Notes: generated by a model not told the origin, from the letters alone. 21,855 nucleotides of DNA from Patescibacteria group bacterium (GCA_030917625.1 JAUPUJ010000007.1:1-21855); one strand, 5' to 3'. Positions 6,279-14,834 are shown, counted from the first letter of the stretch. Numbers and translations are program-made.

Positions 6279-8072
6279 TTATTTATGAAGGCCTATTTGA
6301 AGCTCATAAAGATGGCGATAAATTCCATTTTCTCGGCTGATAAGTTCATCGTGTTTACCAATTTCGGCAATTTTACCATCTTGGAATACTAATATTTTAT
6401 CCGCTCGTCTGACTGTGCTTAGTCTGTGAGCGATAATAAAAGTAGTTCGTCCTTTCATCAACTCTTCAAATGATTGAGTAATATAGTTTTCCGATTCGGC
6501 ATCGAGGGCTGAAGTTGGCTCGTCTAAAATTAAAATTTTAGGATTTCTTAAAATGGCTCTCGCGATAGCGACCCGTTGTTTTTGCCCAACAGATAACTTA
6601 ACTCCTCTCTCGCCTACTATTTGCTTCCATTTCTTGGGGAATTTTTTTATAAATTCTAAAGCATGAGCCTTATTGGCAGCCGTCTCTATTTCCTTTTCGG
6701 TGGCTTTTAAATTACCGTAAGCAATATTCTTTTTAATAATGTGGTTAAAAAGTACGACTTCTTGAGGCACTATACCAATATTTGATCTTAAGAACTTAAG
6801 ATCAATTTTGCGCGTATCGACCCCATCTATCAAAACTTCACCTTTATTAGGGAAATTATATCCGGATAATAGGTCTACTAGAGTACTTTTGCCTTCACCG
6901 GATTTACCTACTAGTGCCACGACTTCTCCTGGTTCAACTGAAAAATTGATATTTTTTAATACAGGATTTTTCTTTTCATAAGAGAAGTGTACATTATTAA
7001 AGACTATTTTACCTATTATCGATTCTAGTTTGGTATGACTATTTGGTATATATTTCTCGCTGGGTGTTTTTAGAATTTTTTCTGATTGCTCTAGAGAAGT
7101 TAAGCCGTTTTGAATAGTCCTCCAATAATCACCCAAGGTTATAAAAGGAGCGAACAACATCCCCACATAGCTATTTAAAGTAATCAATTCACCAATAGTC
7201 ATTTGGCCTTTTTGAATTAATGTAATAGAAAAAATAAAAACAATAGTTTGAGTAACTAAAATAATTAACTTTTGATACAAACCAATAGTTTGCATCAATT
7301 TATTCATCATAAAATTTTTACCTAAAGCATGAACTAGAAAATTTTTATTATTTTTATTTTGTTCATATTTTTCTGTGCCCATTTGTTTAACCGCTATGAT
7401 ATTGTCTATGCTGTCGTAGCCATCATGCCAAGCTTTCATCCATGTTTTGTGTATTTTTCTTTGGATTGAGGCGGTGGGTGTTATGGTATTTGAAAGAGCA
7501 ATAATATAAATTAAAACTCCGCCGATCATTATTAATGCGATCTCGCCGTTAAAACTAATGGTAATAAAAATGGCGATAAAGATACTAATAAATTGAGGAG
7601 TTGAATTTATTATCACTCTAGTCACTATGTCCGAAAACATATTGCCGGTCCTTTGGATGGTATTCATAATTGGACCTATTTTCCTCTTTTTATGGAATGA
7701 GAGTGGTAAATTTAATACATGGTTATATCCCTTGGTGACATAAGAAGCAAAAAGAGTTAAGTCTAATTTATTTGATTGGTAAGTCTTTAATTGTTCTATG
7801 GAATAAGTCAGTAGTTGAACCGTTACCCATAAAGATAACCAAAAAGAAGCAGCTGAAATAGTTAGAGAAAATAAATTGATTTGATTTTGTTCTAAAATAG
7901 AGTCTAGTAAGCGGCCAGTTATAAATGGGATAACAGGATTAGTTACAGATAAAATTAAGGAAATGATTATTAATATATTCATTGCCCGCTTATGTTCTTT
8001 TATGTATGAAAAAATTGTTTTAAAACCTTTAATATAGTCCCTAAAAGACAAGGTTTTATGTTTCTTGGCCAT
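6279..8072 (-). CDS. ABC exporter half-transporter, fused membrane and ATPase domains
   Basis: This 597-residue protein has an N-terminal transmembrane domain of about six helices (about 30-320) followed by a complete ATPase domain. Motifs: Walker A GKSGEGKST (389-397), Q-loop in IVPQEVVLF, signature LSVGQ (493-497, with Val where LSGGQ is usual), Walker B ILILDEPTSALD (513-524) and H-loop IIAHRLST (H549). This is the type IV (MsbA/LmrA/BmrA-like) exporter layout, working as a homo- or heterodimer in the cytoplasmic membrane. The substrate (lipid, drug or peptide) cannot be inferred. It lies between trpS (18-base gap) and aspS with no functional link apparent. A perfect 7-bp inverted repeat (8078-8084 with 8090-8096) covers the trpS stop but has no U-tract, so it is not called a terminator. 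The start ATG lacks a Shine-Dalgarno sequence. Confidence 0.92.
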   Translation of the reverse strand: MAKKHKTLSFRDYIKGFKTIFSYIKEHKRAMNILIIISLILSVTNPVIPFITGRLLDSILEQNQINLFSLTISAASFWLSLWVTVQLLTYSIEQLKTYQSNKLDLTLFASYVTKGYNHVLNLPLSFHKKRKIGPIMNTIQRTGNMFSDIVTRVIINSTPQFISIFIAIFITISFNGEIALIMIGGVLIYIIALSNTITPTASIQRKIHKTWMKAWHDGYDSIDNIIAVKQMGTEKYEQNKNNKNFLVHALGKNFMMNKLMQTIGLYQKLIILVTQTIVFIFSITLIQKGQMTIGELITLNSYVGMLFAPFITLGDYWRTIQNGLTSLEQSEKILKTPSEKYIPNSHTKLESIIGKIVFNNVHFSYEKKNPVLKNINFSVEPGEVVALVGKSGEGKSTLVDLLSGYNFPNKGEVLIDGVDTRKIDLKFLRSNIGIVPQEVVLFNHIIKKNIAYGNLKATEKEIETAANKAHALEFIKKFPKKWKQIVGERGVKLSVGQKQRVAIARAILRNPKILILDEPTSALDAESENYITQSFEELMKGRTTFIIAHRLSTVRRADKILVFQDGKIAEIGKHDELISRENGIYRHLYELQIGLHK

Positions 8073-8090
8073 ATAAATTTTAGTTAACTA

Positions 8091-9068
8091 CTAAAACTGT
8101 AGTCCTGTTTTTTCTTTTACTAACTGCATTTTTTCCATTGCCCGAGCTCTAGCTTTTTGTCCACCTGTTTTTAGAATATCTTTGACATAGTCTGGATTTT
8201 TGGCGATCTCTTCTCGCTTCTGGCGCATGGGAGTAATAAAATTAATCATATTTTGAGTCAAAATATCTTTTGATTCCTTATAACCAATCTCGCCGTTTTT
8301 ATATCTGCTTTCTATTGTTTGTAATTCCTCTGTTGAACTAAATAATTTATGAAGCGCAAATATATTATCAGACTCAGGATCTTTTGCTTCATTAGGAGTT
8401 TTAGAATCTGTCACTATTTTAGCCACTAGAGATTTTATTTCATCGTCCTTAGCAAAAAGAGGAATATGGTTGTTATAACTCTTACTCATTTTTTGACCAT
8501 CAATACCAGGGACCACAGCTACAGTATCTAATATATAGCTTTCTGGAAGAGTAAAAGTCTCGCCAAAAATTCTGTTAAATTTTTCGGCTATATCTCTGGC
8601 ATATTCCACATGTTGTTTTTGATCTTGACCCACTGGGACCAAATTGGCGTCTTGCATTAAAATATCGGCGGCCATTAAGATTGGGTAATCAAAAATACCG
8701 ACATTAATATCTTTGTTTTTAGCCTCAGCATCTTTGAAAGCATGAGCTCTCATTAGATAAGGCATAGTGGTGAGACAATTAAAAATCCAAGTCAGTTCCG
8801 TGACTTCAGGCACATCTGATTGTTTAAATAAAGTCACTTTATTGGGGTCAAGACCAATAGCTAATAGATCTATAGCTAAATCCAAACTAAAAGATCGCAT
8901 CAAAGACCCGTCTTGAACAGTGGTTAGAGCATGATAGTCGGGTATAAAGATAAAAGAATTATATTCTTCTTGAAAGGTGACCCATTGCTTCAAAGCGCCA
9001 AAGTAATTTCCAATATGCGGTCTGCCGGTTGGTTTAATACCGGAGAGGAGTATTTTTTTATTATCCAT
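8091..9068 (-). CDS. trpS: Tryptophanyl-tRNA synthetase
   Basis: Class I synthetase of 325 residues, the normal length for bacterial TrpRS. The ATP-binding HIGH-type motif appears as RPHIGNYFGAL (about 16-26) and the KMSKS loop as GQKMSKSYNN (191-200). Between them are IPDYHALTT and the PVGQDQKQHVE segment typical of TrpRS, which distinguish it from TyrRS. It charges tRNA-Trp in the cytoplasm. The gene follows a non-coding stretch of about 296 bases that ends in a terminator. No T-box sequence or Trp-rich leader peptide was found there, so classical tryptophan attenuation is not supported. The start ATG sits about 2 bases downstream of the predicted transcription start. Confidence 0.96.
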   Translation of the reverse strand: MDNKKILLSGIKPTGRPHIGNYFGALKQWVTFQEEYNSFIFIPDYHALTTVQDGSLMRSFSLDLAIDLLAIGLDPNKVTLFKQSDVPEVTELTWIFNCLTTMPYLMRAHAFKDAEAKNKDINVGIFDYPILMAADILMQDANLVPVGQDQKQHVEYARDIAEKFNRIFGETFTLPESYILDTVAVVPGIDGQKMSKSYNNHIPLFAKDDEIKSLVAKIVTDSKTPNEAKDPESDNIFALHKLFSSTEELQTIESRYKNGEIGYKESKDILTQNMINFITPMRQKREEIAKNPDYVKDILKTGGQKARARAMEKMQLVKEKTGLQF

Positions 9069-9076
9069 TAGAGGTA

Positions 9077-9105
9077 ATTATATATTATTAGTATATATAA
9101 AACAA
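9077..9105 (-). promoter_or_regulatory. Probable near-leaderless promoter of trpS, overlapping a terminator U-tract
   Basis: TTGTTT (9100-9105), a 17-base spacer and a perfect TATAAT (9077-9082) precede trpS. The -10 ends 8 bases before the ATG, predicting a leader of about 2 bases. The -35 hexamer is the beginning of the U-tract of the small-RNA terminator immediately upstream. The same arrangement is seen at scpA. Confidence 0.55.
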
Positions 9106-9131
9106 AGCCCCGAACTGTGTAGTTCGGGGCT
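9099..9131 (-). terminator. Rho-independent terminator upstream of trpS
   Basis: Arms 9106-9116 and 9121-9131 form a perfect 11-bp GC-rich stem with a 4-base loop, followed on the minus strand by TTGTTTT. It closes the transcript made from the promoter at 9327-9354. It also separates the dnaJ operon from trpS. Confidence 0.85.
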
Positions 9132-9320
9132 AGGCAAGTGAGCAATGAGAGCTTTTTTACCATGTTATGGATTTTGTGATAAAAGCAAAATTTCAGTTCT
9201 TAGCTGACTAAATTTTGTATGGCTTGGGCTTAAGACAGAAAGCTTCATCCGTTTTGCTCTTGTACACGACGTTCCTTTGAGATGGTCTCTCCTTCCTTGG
9301 TGCTCTACTTGAATGATCTG
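9099..9320 (-). ncRNA. Probable structured small RNA between dnaJ and trpS, family unknown
   Basis: The stretch between dnaJ and trpS (9069-9364) has no convincing gene but has a consensus-like promoter and a strong terminator, giving a predicted transcript of about 220 nt. A long-range closing helix joins 9301-9311 near the 5' end to 9135-9144 near the 3' end: ten pairs with one bulged base. Inside it are a hairpin with an 8-bp stem (9210-9217 with 9186-9193) and a 4-bp hairpin at 9160-9170. Size, closing stem and solitary promoter recall 6S RNA, but no sequence similarity was recognised, and SRP RNA, tmRNA, RNase P and T-box signatures are absent. Short reading frames inside (for example 27 codons at 9165-9248) lack supporting features. 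Confidence 0.55.
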
Positions 9321-9326
9321 AGGTCT

Positions 9327-9354
9327 ATTATATTCTTAAATTTTTATAAGTCAA
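9327..9354 (-). promoter_or_regulatory. Strong promoter of the dnaJ-trpS small RNA
   Basis: TTGACT (9349-9354), a 16-base spacer and a perfect TATAAT (9327-9332) lie on the minus strand, just after the dnaJ stop codon at 9365. Expected start of transcription is about 9319-9321. The next protein start, trpS, is 250 bases away beyond a terminator. Confidence 0.75.
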
Positions 9355-9364
9355 CAAATATACC

Positions 9365-10435
9365 TTAAACCCCCTCTTCTTTTAGATCCTCTATAAGTTT
9401 ACGAGCTGTTCGGGAAAGTTTTTGAGGAGTTTTAATGATGATTTTGATCATTAAGTTACCACGGCGTTTTTCATCAATCGGCACTCCCGCGTTTTTTACT
9501 CGCAGAATCTCCCCAAAAGAAACTCCAGCCGGGATTTTAACTTCTAAACTTTTACCCTCGATATTAGTGATAGTATAAGTGGCTCCCAGTAGGGCATCGG
9601 TCACTTTTATGTTCAAGTCCATTGTTAGATCATAATCCTGGCGTTTAAAGACTTTGTGGGGCTCAACATGTATTTTAACGTATAGATCACCAGCTTGACC
9701 GCCAGAGACAGCTTCGCCTCGGCCGGATAGTCTGATCATTTCTCCATTTTCTATACCAGCCGGGATTTTGATATTAATTTCTTCATTTTTCTTTTTAATA
9801 CCCTCCCCTCTACAATCCTTGCAAGGTTTTTCTGGGATAGTGCCTTTACCATTACAATCAGGACAAATAGTATTTACCGACACTGTACCAATGAAACTAC
9901 GTCTAGTTTCGTGAATTTTCCCTTTACCATTGCAAGTAGTGCAAGTCTTAGTTTTACTGCCGGGTTCAGCTCCACCGCCACTACAAGTATCACACTGCCC
10001 TATTTTGTTTATAAGTAAATTTCTTTTAACACCAAAAACTGATTCCTCAAAAGTGATTTGAATATCAACGGAGATATCTCTCCCCCTTTTAACTCTACTT
10101 CTACCACCACCAAACATGTCGCCAAAGATATCCCCCAAATCGAATTCAAAGTTTTGACCATTACCACCTGTGAAGCCAGAAAAATCAAAGCCTCCAAAAC
10201 CACCAGCGTTAGGATTGCTGCCACCAGAAAAAGTGCTCCCGTACATATCGTATTCAGAGCGCTTTTTCTCATTAGACAAAACTTGATAAGCCTCATTAAT
10301 CTCTTTAAACCGAGCTTCGTCGCCCCCTTGTTTGTCGGGGTGGTATTTATGAGCCAGTTTACGAAACTGTTTTTTAATATCCTCAGTTGAGGCTTTTTTG
10401 TCTACACCTAAAATTTGGTAATAATCTTTAGCCAT
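9365..10435 (-). CDS. dnaJ: DnaJ, type I Hsp40 co-chaperone
   Basis: The 356-residue protein has all domains of a class A J-protein. These are the J domain (about 4-67) with HPD at 32-34, a Gly/Phe-rich linker (about 70-112), the zinc-binding domain with four CxxCxGxG repeats (C148/C151, C165/C168, C191/C194, C205/C208) and two C-terminal beta domains. It stimulates DnaK ATPase activity and delivers unfolded clients in the cytoplasm. It follows dnaK after 5 bases and is certainly co-transcribed; grpE-dnaK-dnaJ form one operon. No Shine-Dalgarno sequence precedes the ATG. The gene is followed at once by the promoter of a probable small RNA. Confidence 0.97.
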   Translation of the reverse strand: MAKDYYQILGVDKKASTEDIKKQFRKLAHKYHPDKQGGDEARFKEINEAYQVLSNEKKRSEYDMYGSTFSGGSNPNAGGFGGFDFSGFTGGNGQNFEFDLGDIFGDMFGGGRSRVKRGRDISVDIQITFEESVFGVKRNLLINKIGQCDTCSGGGAEPGSKTKTCTTCNGKGKIHETRRSFIGTVSVNTICPDCNGKGTIPEKPCKDCRGEGIKKKNEEINIKIPAGIENGEMIRLSGRGEAVSGGQAGDLYVKIHVEPHKVFKRQDYDLTMDLNIKVTDALLGATYTITNIEGKSLEVKIPAGVSFGEILRVKNAGVPIDEKRRGNLMIKIIIKTPQKLSRTARKLIEDLKEEGV

Positions 10436-10440
10436 TTTTA

Positions 10441-12339
10441 TTATTTAGTATCTGGATTATTTTCTTCAGGAGAAACTTCGGCGTCGCGCACATTATCTTC
10501 TGGTTTTGTTTCAGTATTAGGAGTTTCGTTTTGCTTATTTAGGGTTTCGCCTATTTTTTGCATCTCAGTTGATAGGGCTGATGTGGCATTTTTAATAGCT
10601 TCCACGTCATCTTTATCTTTAACTTCCTTTAAGGATTTTACTTTTTCTTCCACTCCAGTTTTGATTTCGGTAGTGATTTTATCACCAGCATCCAGTAGGG
10701 CTTTTTCAGCCGTATAGATCATTTGATCAGCTGTATTTCTTATATCCACCATCTCACGTTTTTTCTTGTCTTCTTCGGCATGAATTTCAGCATCATGTTT
10801 CATTTTTTCAATATCCTCTTTTGATAGAGAGCTTTGAGCTTCAATTCGGATTGATTGCTCTTTGCCAGAAGCTTTGTCGCGGGCTTTAACTGACAAAATA
10901 CCATTGGCATCAATATCAAAAGTGACTTCAATCTGAGGCATGCCTCGAGGTGATGGTGGAATACCATCCAAAATAAATCTACCCAAAGATTTATTATCTG
11001 GAGCCATTTCGCGTTCGCCTTGGACAATGTGAATTTCCACTGAAGTTTGGTTGTCGGCAGCGGTAGAAAAAGTTTGACTATGAGAAGTTGGAATAGTGGT
11101 GTTTCTTTCTATTAATTTAGTCGCCACATTGCCCATTGTCTCTATACCTAAAGACAAGGGAGTAACATCTAGCAATAACACATCTTTGACATCACCTTGG
11201 AAAATTCCTCCTTGCACGGCTGCTCCTATGGCAACTACTTCATCAGGATTAATAGACCTGTTGGGTTCTTTACCGAAAAGTTCTTTAACTGCATTTTGAA
11301 TGCCCGGCATTCGAGTCTGGCCACCCACTAGAATAATTTCATCGATATCTGATAATTTATACCCAGATGCTTCTACAGCTCTTTTGGTGATCTCTATAGA
11401 ACGATTCACAAATTCGCTGGCTAGGTCTTCGAGGGTAGCTCGAGTTAATTTCTGCACCAAGTGTTGGGGTCCAGATTCATTTGAAGTAATGAAAGGAATA
11501 TTAATTTCTGATTCAGTAGCTGAAGATAGTTCGTGTTTTGCTTTTTCAGCTGCTTCTTTAAGTCTTTGCAGAGCGAGTACGTCTTTACTGATATCAATAC
11601 CTGTACCTTTTTTAAATTCAGCTACCAACCAGGTGATTATTTTTTGATCTATGTCTTCCCCGCCCATGTGAGAATCACCGTCGGTAGATTTGACTTCAAT
11701 GCTTTGTTCATCATTACCAGTAATTTCCAGCACAGAAACGTCAAAAGTACCACCACCAAAATCGTAAACTACTACTTGTTCATCTTTCTTTTTATTAAAA
11801 CCATAAGCCAGAGCAGCTGCCGTTGGTTCATTGATAATTCTTCTAACCTTAAACCCAGCAATTTCTCCAGCATCTTTAGTAGCTTTTCTTTGAGAATCGT
11901 CAAAATAGGCTGGTACAGTAATAACAGCTTCTTCTATTTTTTCGCCTAAGTAACTTTCAGCATCTCTTTTAATTTTAGATAAAATCATCGCTGAAATTTC
12001 TTCAGGACGATATTTTTTATCAGACATCCCAACTAAAACACCAGTGTCGTCAGCTTTTTCAATAGCATAAGAAACTAGTCCCCTATCTTTCTGAACATGT
12101 TCATCTTCAAATTTGTGACCCATCAATCTTTTAACGCCGTAAATAGTATTAGTGGGGTTAGTAATAGCTTGCCTCTTAGCAAGTAAGCCCACTAAACGTT
12201 CGCCGGATTTAGACATTGCAACCACAGAGGGGGTAGTTCTAGCGCCTTCTGAATTTTCAATAATTTTTGGTTGTCCTCCTTCGACATAAGCCATAGCGGA
12301 ATTGGTTGTTCCTAAGTCGATACCTAATATTTTTGCCAT
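10441..12339 (-). CDS. dnaK: DnaK, Hsp70 chaperone
   Basis: This 632-residue Hsp70 has the full-length layout. The ATPase domain (about 1-375) carries [11 protein letters not shown] (phosphate 1), [15 protein letters not shown] (phosphate 2) and [13 protein letters not shown]. The linker [16 protein letters not shown] leads into a substrate-binding beta domain and a helical lid, ending in an acidic, low-complexity tail (PEENNPDTK). It folds and refolds proteins in the cytoplasm with DnaJ and the exchange factor GrpE, both encoded next to it. The ATG at 12339 is 55 bases after the grpE stop. This spacer is very AT-rich with no clear promoter, and no CIRCE repeat is visible. Confidence 0.98.
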   Translation of the reverse strand: MAKILGIDLGTTNSAMAYVEGGQPKIIENSEGARTTPSVVAMSKSGERLVGLLAKRQAITNPTNTIYGVKRLMGHKFEDEHVQKDRGLVSYAIEKADDTGVLVGMSDKKYRPEEISAMILSKIKRDAESYLGEKIEEAVITVPAYFDDSQRKATKDAGEIAGFKVRRIINEPTAAALAYGFNKKKDEQVVVYDFGGGTFDVSVLEITGNDEQSIEVKSTDGDSHMGGEDIDQKIITWLVAEFKKGTGIDISKDVLALQRLKEAAEKAKHELSSATESEINIPFITSNESGPQHLVQKLTRATLEDLASEFVNRSIEITKRAVEASGYKLSDIDEIILVGGQTRMPGIQNAVKELFGKEPNRSINPDEVVAIGAAVQGGIFQGDVKDVLLLDVTPLSLGIETMGNVATKLIERNTTIPTSHSQTFSTAADNQTSVEIHIVQGEREMAPDNKSLGRFILDGIPPSPRGMPQIEVTFDIDANGILSVKARDKASGKEQSIRIEAQSSLSKEDIEKMKHDAEIHAEEDKKKREMVDIRNTADQMIYTAEKALLDAGDKITTEIKTGVEEKVKSLKEVKDKDDVEAIKNATSALSTEMQKIGETLNKQNETPNTETKPEDNVRDAEVSPEENNPDTK

Positions 12340-12394
12340 ATGTTTATAGAGTTAAATATTAATAAAATTTATATTACAAAATGATAAAACTTTT

Positions 12395-12979
12395 TTATTT
12401 TTTGTCGAGTTGCCCAATTTTCACTTGAGCTGGTCTAATTATTTTATCATATAATTTATAACCTTTCTTAACCACCATTATAACTTTACCGTCTTCTTCT
12501 TCCGTTTCTACTGGTAAAGTATCGATAGCTTCATGAAGACTGGGGTCAAAATGCTGATTCACAGAAGGGTTTATAATTTCGACATTATTATTTTGAAGAA
12601 TGGTCTGGAGTTGATTGTAAATGTACTCAATTCCTAGACGCCAATTCTGAGGGGCTTGTTCCCAAGCGTCTTTATTAGACCAAGCCATCTCAAAACTATC
12701 AGCTAGTGGGATCAATTCTTCCAATAAATCTATTTTTGCGTATTTAATTATCTGTTCCCGTTCCAGTCCACTCTTAGTTTTAAGATTATGATAGTCGGCC
12801 TGAGATCTCTGCCAGCCGTTTAAATACTCGTTTTTTTCTTTCTTTAAGGTTTCCACCTCTTTCTTTAAAGAGTTGATTTTAGACGCAAAATCAAAGGACT
12901 GAGGACTATCTATATCGTCCTCAAAGACTAAATCATCCTCATTATTATCATTTTGTTCAGATAACTTTTTTTTAGACAC
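12395..12979 (-). CDS. grpE: GrpE, nucleotide exchange factor of DnaK
   Basis: The 194-residue protein has an acidic N-terminal tail (about 8-30), a long coiled-coil region (about 31-75, ending near LNGWQRSQADYHNLKTKS) and a C-terminal beta domain with HEAIDTLPVETEEEDGKVIMVVKKGYKLYDKIIRPAQVKIG broken by turns, all typical of GrpE. It releases ADP from DnaK and may act as a thermosensor. The start is a GTG at 12979: no ATG lies in frame near the N-terminus and the acidic tail is of normal length. No Shine-Dalgarno sequence is present. It is the first gene of the grpE-dnaK-dnaJ operon; an hrcA gene, common at this position elsewhere, is absent. Confidence 0.95.
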   Translation of the reverse strand: MSKKKLSEQNDNNEDDLVFEDDIDSPQSFDFASKINSLKKEVETLKKEKNEYLNGWQRSQADYHNLKTKSGLEREQIIKYAKIDLLEELIPLADSFEMAWSNKDAWEQAPQNWRLGIEYIYNQLQTILQNNNVEIINPSVNQHFDPSLHEAIDTLPVETEEEDGKVIMVVKKGYKLYDKIIRPAQVKIGQLDKK

Positions 12980-12989
12980 GTTTAAAATA

Positions 12990-13002
12990 GTTATTTAATA
13001 AC
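12990..13002. repeat. Short perfect inverted repeat before grpE
   Basis: GTTATTTAATAAC is a 6-bp perfect inverted repeat around one central base, 11 bases upstream of the grpE GTG. It overlaps the only reasonable -10-like sequence there (TGTTATTAA on the minus strand, a TG-n extended form). It could be an operator of the chaperone operon or a chance palindrome in AT-rich DNA. It is not a CIRCE element. Confidence 0.25.
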
Positions 13003-13036
13003 AAAAATGCACTGGCGCAATTTTTTTTAGTAAGAT

Positions 13037-13678
13037 CTACTGGTTGGTAGAAGTAGTAGAAACTTCGATACCTTTAGCGGTAAAACTATCGATAATCCAA
13101 GTACCATTTTTTACAAAGGCTTTATCTGTAGAGTGGTTGAAAACATGTCGGTTGACACCAGTAGCATCCTTGGCATTATCGTCCGCATATAGAGCAACAA
13201 AATATTTACTACCAGCAATAGTACTTTCAGCTAAGTAAGCGCTTATATTAGAGTAGGTACCAGCTTCAAAATATTGAGCACCGATGATTTTAAAAGGAGC
13301 ATCACCAGCAGTGTTACTGTTAAAAGTTACCACCCAAGCTGGTTCGGATAATTTTAAAGAAGCTACTTTAACGCGGTTGCTGATAGCTTGGTCGTTCACA
13401 TCCAAAGACATTTCACTTGTAGTGACTTGAGTGCTTGCGGTATTTGATGGAGTTGTGGTTGTATCTTTAGTATTAGAAGTTGAAATTGCATCAGTAGTTG
13501 AGGCTGTAGAATCTTCGGTGTTTAAAATATCTGCATCCTCTAATTTATTTCCAAAAACTGCATAACCCAACAATAAACCAACTACAACTGCTACTAATGC
13601 GATTGTAATACTAACACCCCATTTGTCATCTTTCTTTTGTGAATTCATCTGATTATTTTGGTGATTATATGTGTCCAT
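13037..13678 (-). CDS. Membrane-anchored surface protein with a DUF7282-like domain
   Basis: This 213-residue protein has a short polar N-terminus, one transmembrane helix (about 21-43), a Ser/Thr-rich linker (about 55-90) and an extracellular beta-rich domain (about 98-205). The domain pattern is VASLKLSEPAWVVTF, then IIGAQYFEAGTYSNISAYL, then YFVALYADDNAKD. It recalls DUF7282, a family known from haloarchaeal surface proteins and, as I recall, from CPR bacteria; this is pattern recognition, not a search result. Type II topology (N-in) with the domain outside is inferred from the flanking Lys/Asp residues. It sits alone between rpsI (39-base gap) and grpE and is unrelated to either function. 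The ATG at 13678 has no Shine-Dalgarno sequence. Its role is unknown. Confidence 0.75.
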   Translation of the reverse strand: MDTYNHQNNQMNSQKKDDKWGVSITIALVAVVVGLLLGYAVFGNKLEDADILNTEDSTASTTDAISTSNTKDTTTTPSNTASTQVTTSEMSLDVNDQAISNRVKVASLKLSEPAWVVTFNSNTAGDAPFKIIGAQYFEAGTYSNISAYLAESTIAGSKYFVALYADDNAKDATGVNRHVFNHSTDKAFVKNGTWIIDSFTAKGIEVSTTSTNQ

Positions 13679-13717
13679 GTTTTTTAAAATAAATATTATT
13701 AAATTATTCCCAGTGAA

Positions 13718-14125
13718 CTATCGTTTAGACCACTGAGGAGATTTTCGAGCTTTTTTCAATCCGAATTTACGTCTTTCTTTAATTCTCGCATCTCTCTTAA
13801 GTAGTCCTGCTTGTTTGATTGGCTGACGCAGTGCTGTATCGTGAACCGATAAAGCCCGAGCTATACCAAGGGCAATACTTTCAGCTTGGGAGTGTATTCC
13901 CCCACCTCGAACCACAACAGATACAGAAAATTTATCAGTCTCTACTGTTTTGAAAGGCCTTTCTATAATAGATACTAGTTCAGCGACTGGAAAATATTCC
14001 TCTAAACTTTTTTCATTTATTTTATAACTGTATTGAGTGCTTTTCGTAATTCGCACTCGAGCAACAGATTCTTTTCGTCTGCCCACTGCCTCGATATATC
14101 GTTTCTTTAATTCTGTAGTAGCCAT
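13718..14125 (-). CDS. rpsI: Ribosomal protein uS9
   Basis: The 135-residue protein matches S9: YIEAVGRRKESVARVRI at the N-terminus, VRGGGIHSQAESIALGIARAL in the middle, and the basic C-terminal tail KERRKFGLKKARKSPQWSKR. In S9 the last residues reach the 30S P site and contact the tRNA; the final Lys-Arg pair is present. It follows rplM after 3 bases, the near-universal rplM-rpsI pairing. It is the last ribosomal gene of the block. Confidence 0.98.
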   Translation of the reverse strand: MATTELKKRYIEAVGRRKESVARVRITKSTQYSYKINEKSLEEYFPVAELVSIIERPFKTVETDKFSVSVVVRGGGIHSQAESIALGIARALSVHDTALRQPIKQAGLLKRDARIKERRKFGLKKARKSPQWSKR

Positions 14126-14128
14126 ATT

Positions 14129-14473
14129 TTAATCGTTTATAGTAAGATTCTTCATCATAATCGGACGCAGTTTATTATCTGGCAACATACCATAAACTGC
14201 TTTCTCAATAATATTTGATACCCCCTTTTTTTCTCTTAGTTTCTCTAAAGTTAATGACTTTAGACCGCCTGGATGCCCAGAGTGTCTAGTGTAAATTTTT
14301 TGAGCGCTTTTTTGACCAGTAATTTTTACTTGATTAGCATTAACTATTTTTACTTTATTAACAGGTTTAACATATGGTAAAAAACTTGGAGAATCTTTAC
14401 CTCTAAGTTTCATCGCTATTTCACTAGCTAGTCTGCCTAAGGATTTATTTGTTGCATCTATAGTGTGTTCCAT
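14129..14473 (-). CDS. rplM: Ribosomal protein uL13 (short form)
   Basis: L13 of the 50S subunit, recognised by HTIDATNKSLGRLASEIAMKLRGKD at the N-terminus, RHSGHPGGLKSLTLEKL in the middle and AVYGMLPDNKLRPIMMKNL near the end. I start it at the ATG at 14473 (114 residues). A longer frame from a TTG at 14497 would add eight residues unlike L13 and overlap rplQ. The ATG lies ten bases after the first of two tandem rplQ stops (UAAUAA). At 114 residues it is shorter than the usual 140 or so; the missing part is mainly the C-terminal tail. No Shine-Dalgarno sequence is present. Confidence 0.95.
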   Translation of the reverse strand: MEHTIDATNKSLGRLASEIAMKLRGKDSPSFLPYVKPVNKVKIVNANQVKITGQKSAQKIYTRHSGHPGGLKSLTLEKLREKKGVSNIIEKAVYGMLPDNKLRPIMMKNLTIND

Positions 14474-14483
14474 GGAAAATTTA

Positions 14484-14834
14484 TTATACAAATTCAATTA
14501 AAGCCAAAGGACTATTATCTCCTTGTCTTGGGGCCAACTTAATAATTCTAGTGTAGCCACCATTTCTATCTAAAAACCTTGGACCCAATGTTTTAAATAA
14601 TTTTTCAAGATCAACTCCGCTACCTAAACGACTAGCTATTAGTCTTCTAGATTGAACAGTGTCATTTTTAGCATGAGTGATAATTTTCTCAATATAAGGC
14701 CTCAAGGCTTTAGCTTTAGCTTCGGTGGTTACTATTTTATCCTGGCTAATTATATTGTTAGCTAGAGAACGGTAAAGAGCCTGCCTAACGCCAGTTTCGC
14801 GACCTAATTTTTTAATGTTGGAATGATGCTTCAT
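14484..14834 (-). CDS. rplQ: Ribosomal protein bL17
   Basis: The 116-residue protein starts MKHHSNIKKLGRETGVRQAL, the diagnostic N-terminus of L17 (usually RHxxxxKLGRxxxHRxAL). It also has VTTEAKAKALRPYIEKIITHAK and GYTRIIKLAPRQGDNSPLALIEFV. L17 lies near the peptide exit tunnel of the 50S subunit. It follows rpoA as in most bacteria, but a 77-base gap contains a good promoter, so rplQ-rplM-rpsI can be transcribed separately from the upstream block. It ends in two consecutive stop codons. Confidence 0.97.
   Translation of the reverse strand: MKHHSNIKKLGRETGVRQALYRSLANNIISQDKIVTTEAKAKALRPYIEKIITHAKNDTVQSRRLIASRLGSGVDLEKLFKTLGPRFLDRNGGYTRIIKLAPRQGDNSPLALIEFV

Noticed and set aside
8078..8096. 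Inverted repeat TTTTAGT/ACTAAAA at the end of trpS as a terminator
   Set aside because: The stem is AT-only and has no following U-tract on the minus strand. The next gene starts at once, so read-through is more likely.
9165..9248. A 27-codon minus-strand frame (MKLSVLSPSH...) and a shorter GTG frame in the dnaJ-trpS gap, as possible trp leader peptides
   Set aside because: They contain no Trp codons, have no supporting start signal and overlap the predicted RNA hairpins. Attenuation by a leader peptide is not supported.
9069..9364. T-box riboswitch controlling trpS
   Set aside because: The conserved T-box sequence (AGGGUGGNACCGCG-like) and the antiterminator arrangement are absent, and the terminator is followed by a separate promoter for trpS.
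14474..14497. Eight-residue N-terminal extension of L13 from a TTG start
   Set aside because: It overlaps the rplQ stop codons, is unlike L13 and would need a TTG start. The ATG at 14473 gives the standard N-terminus.
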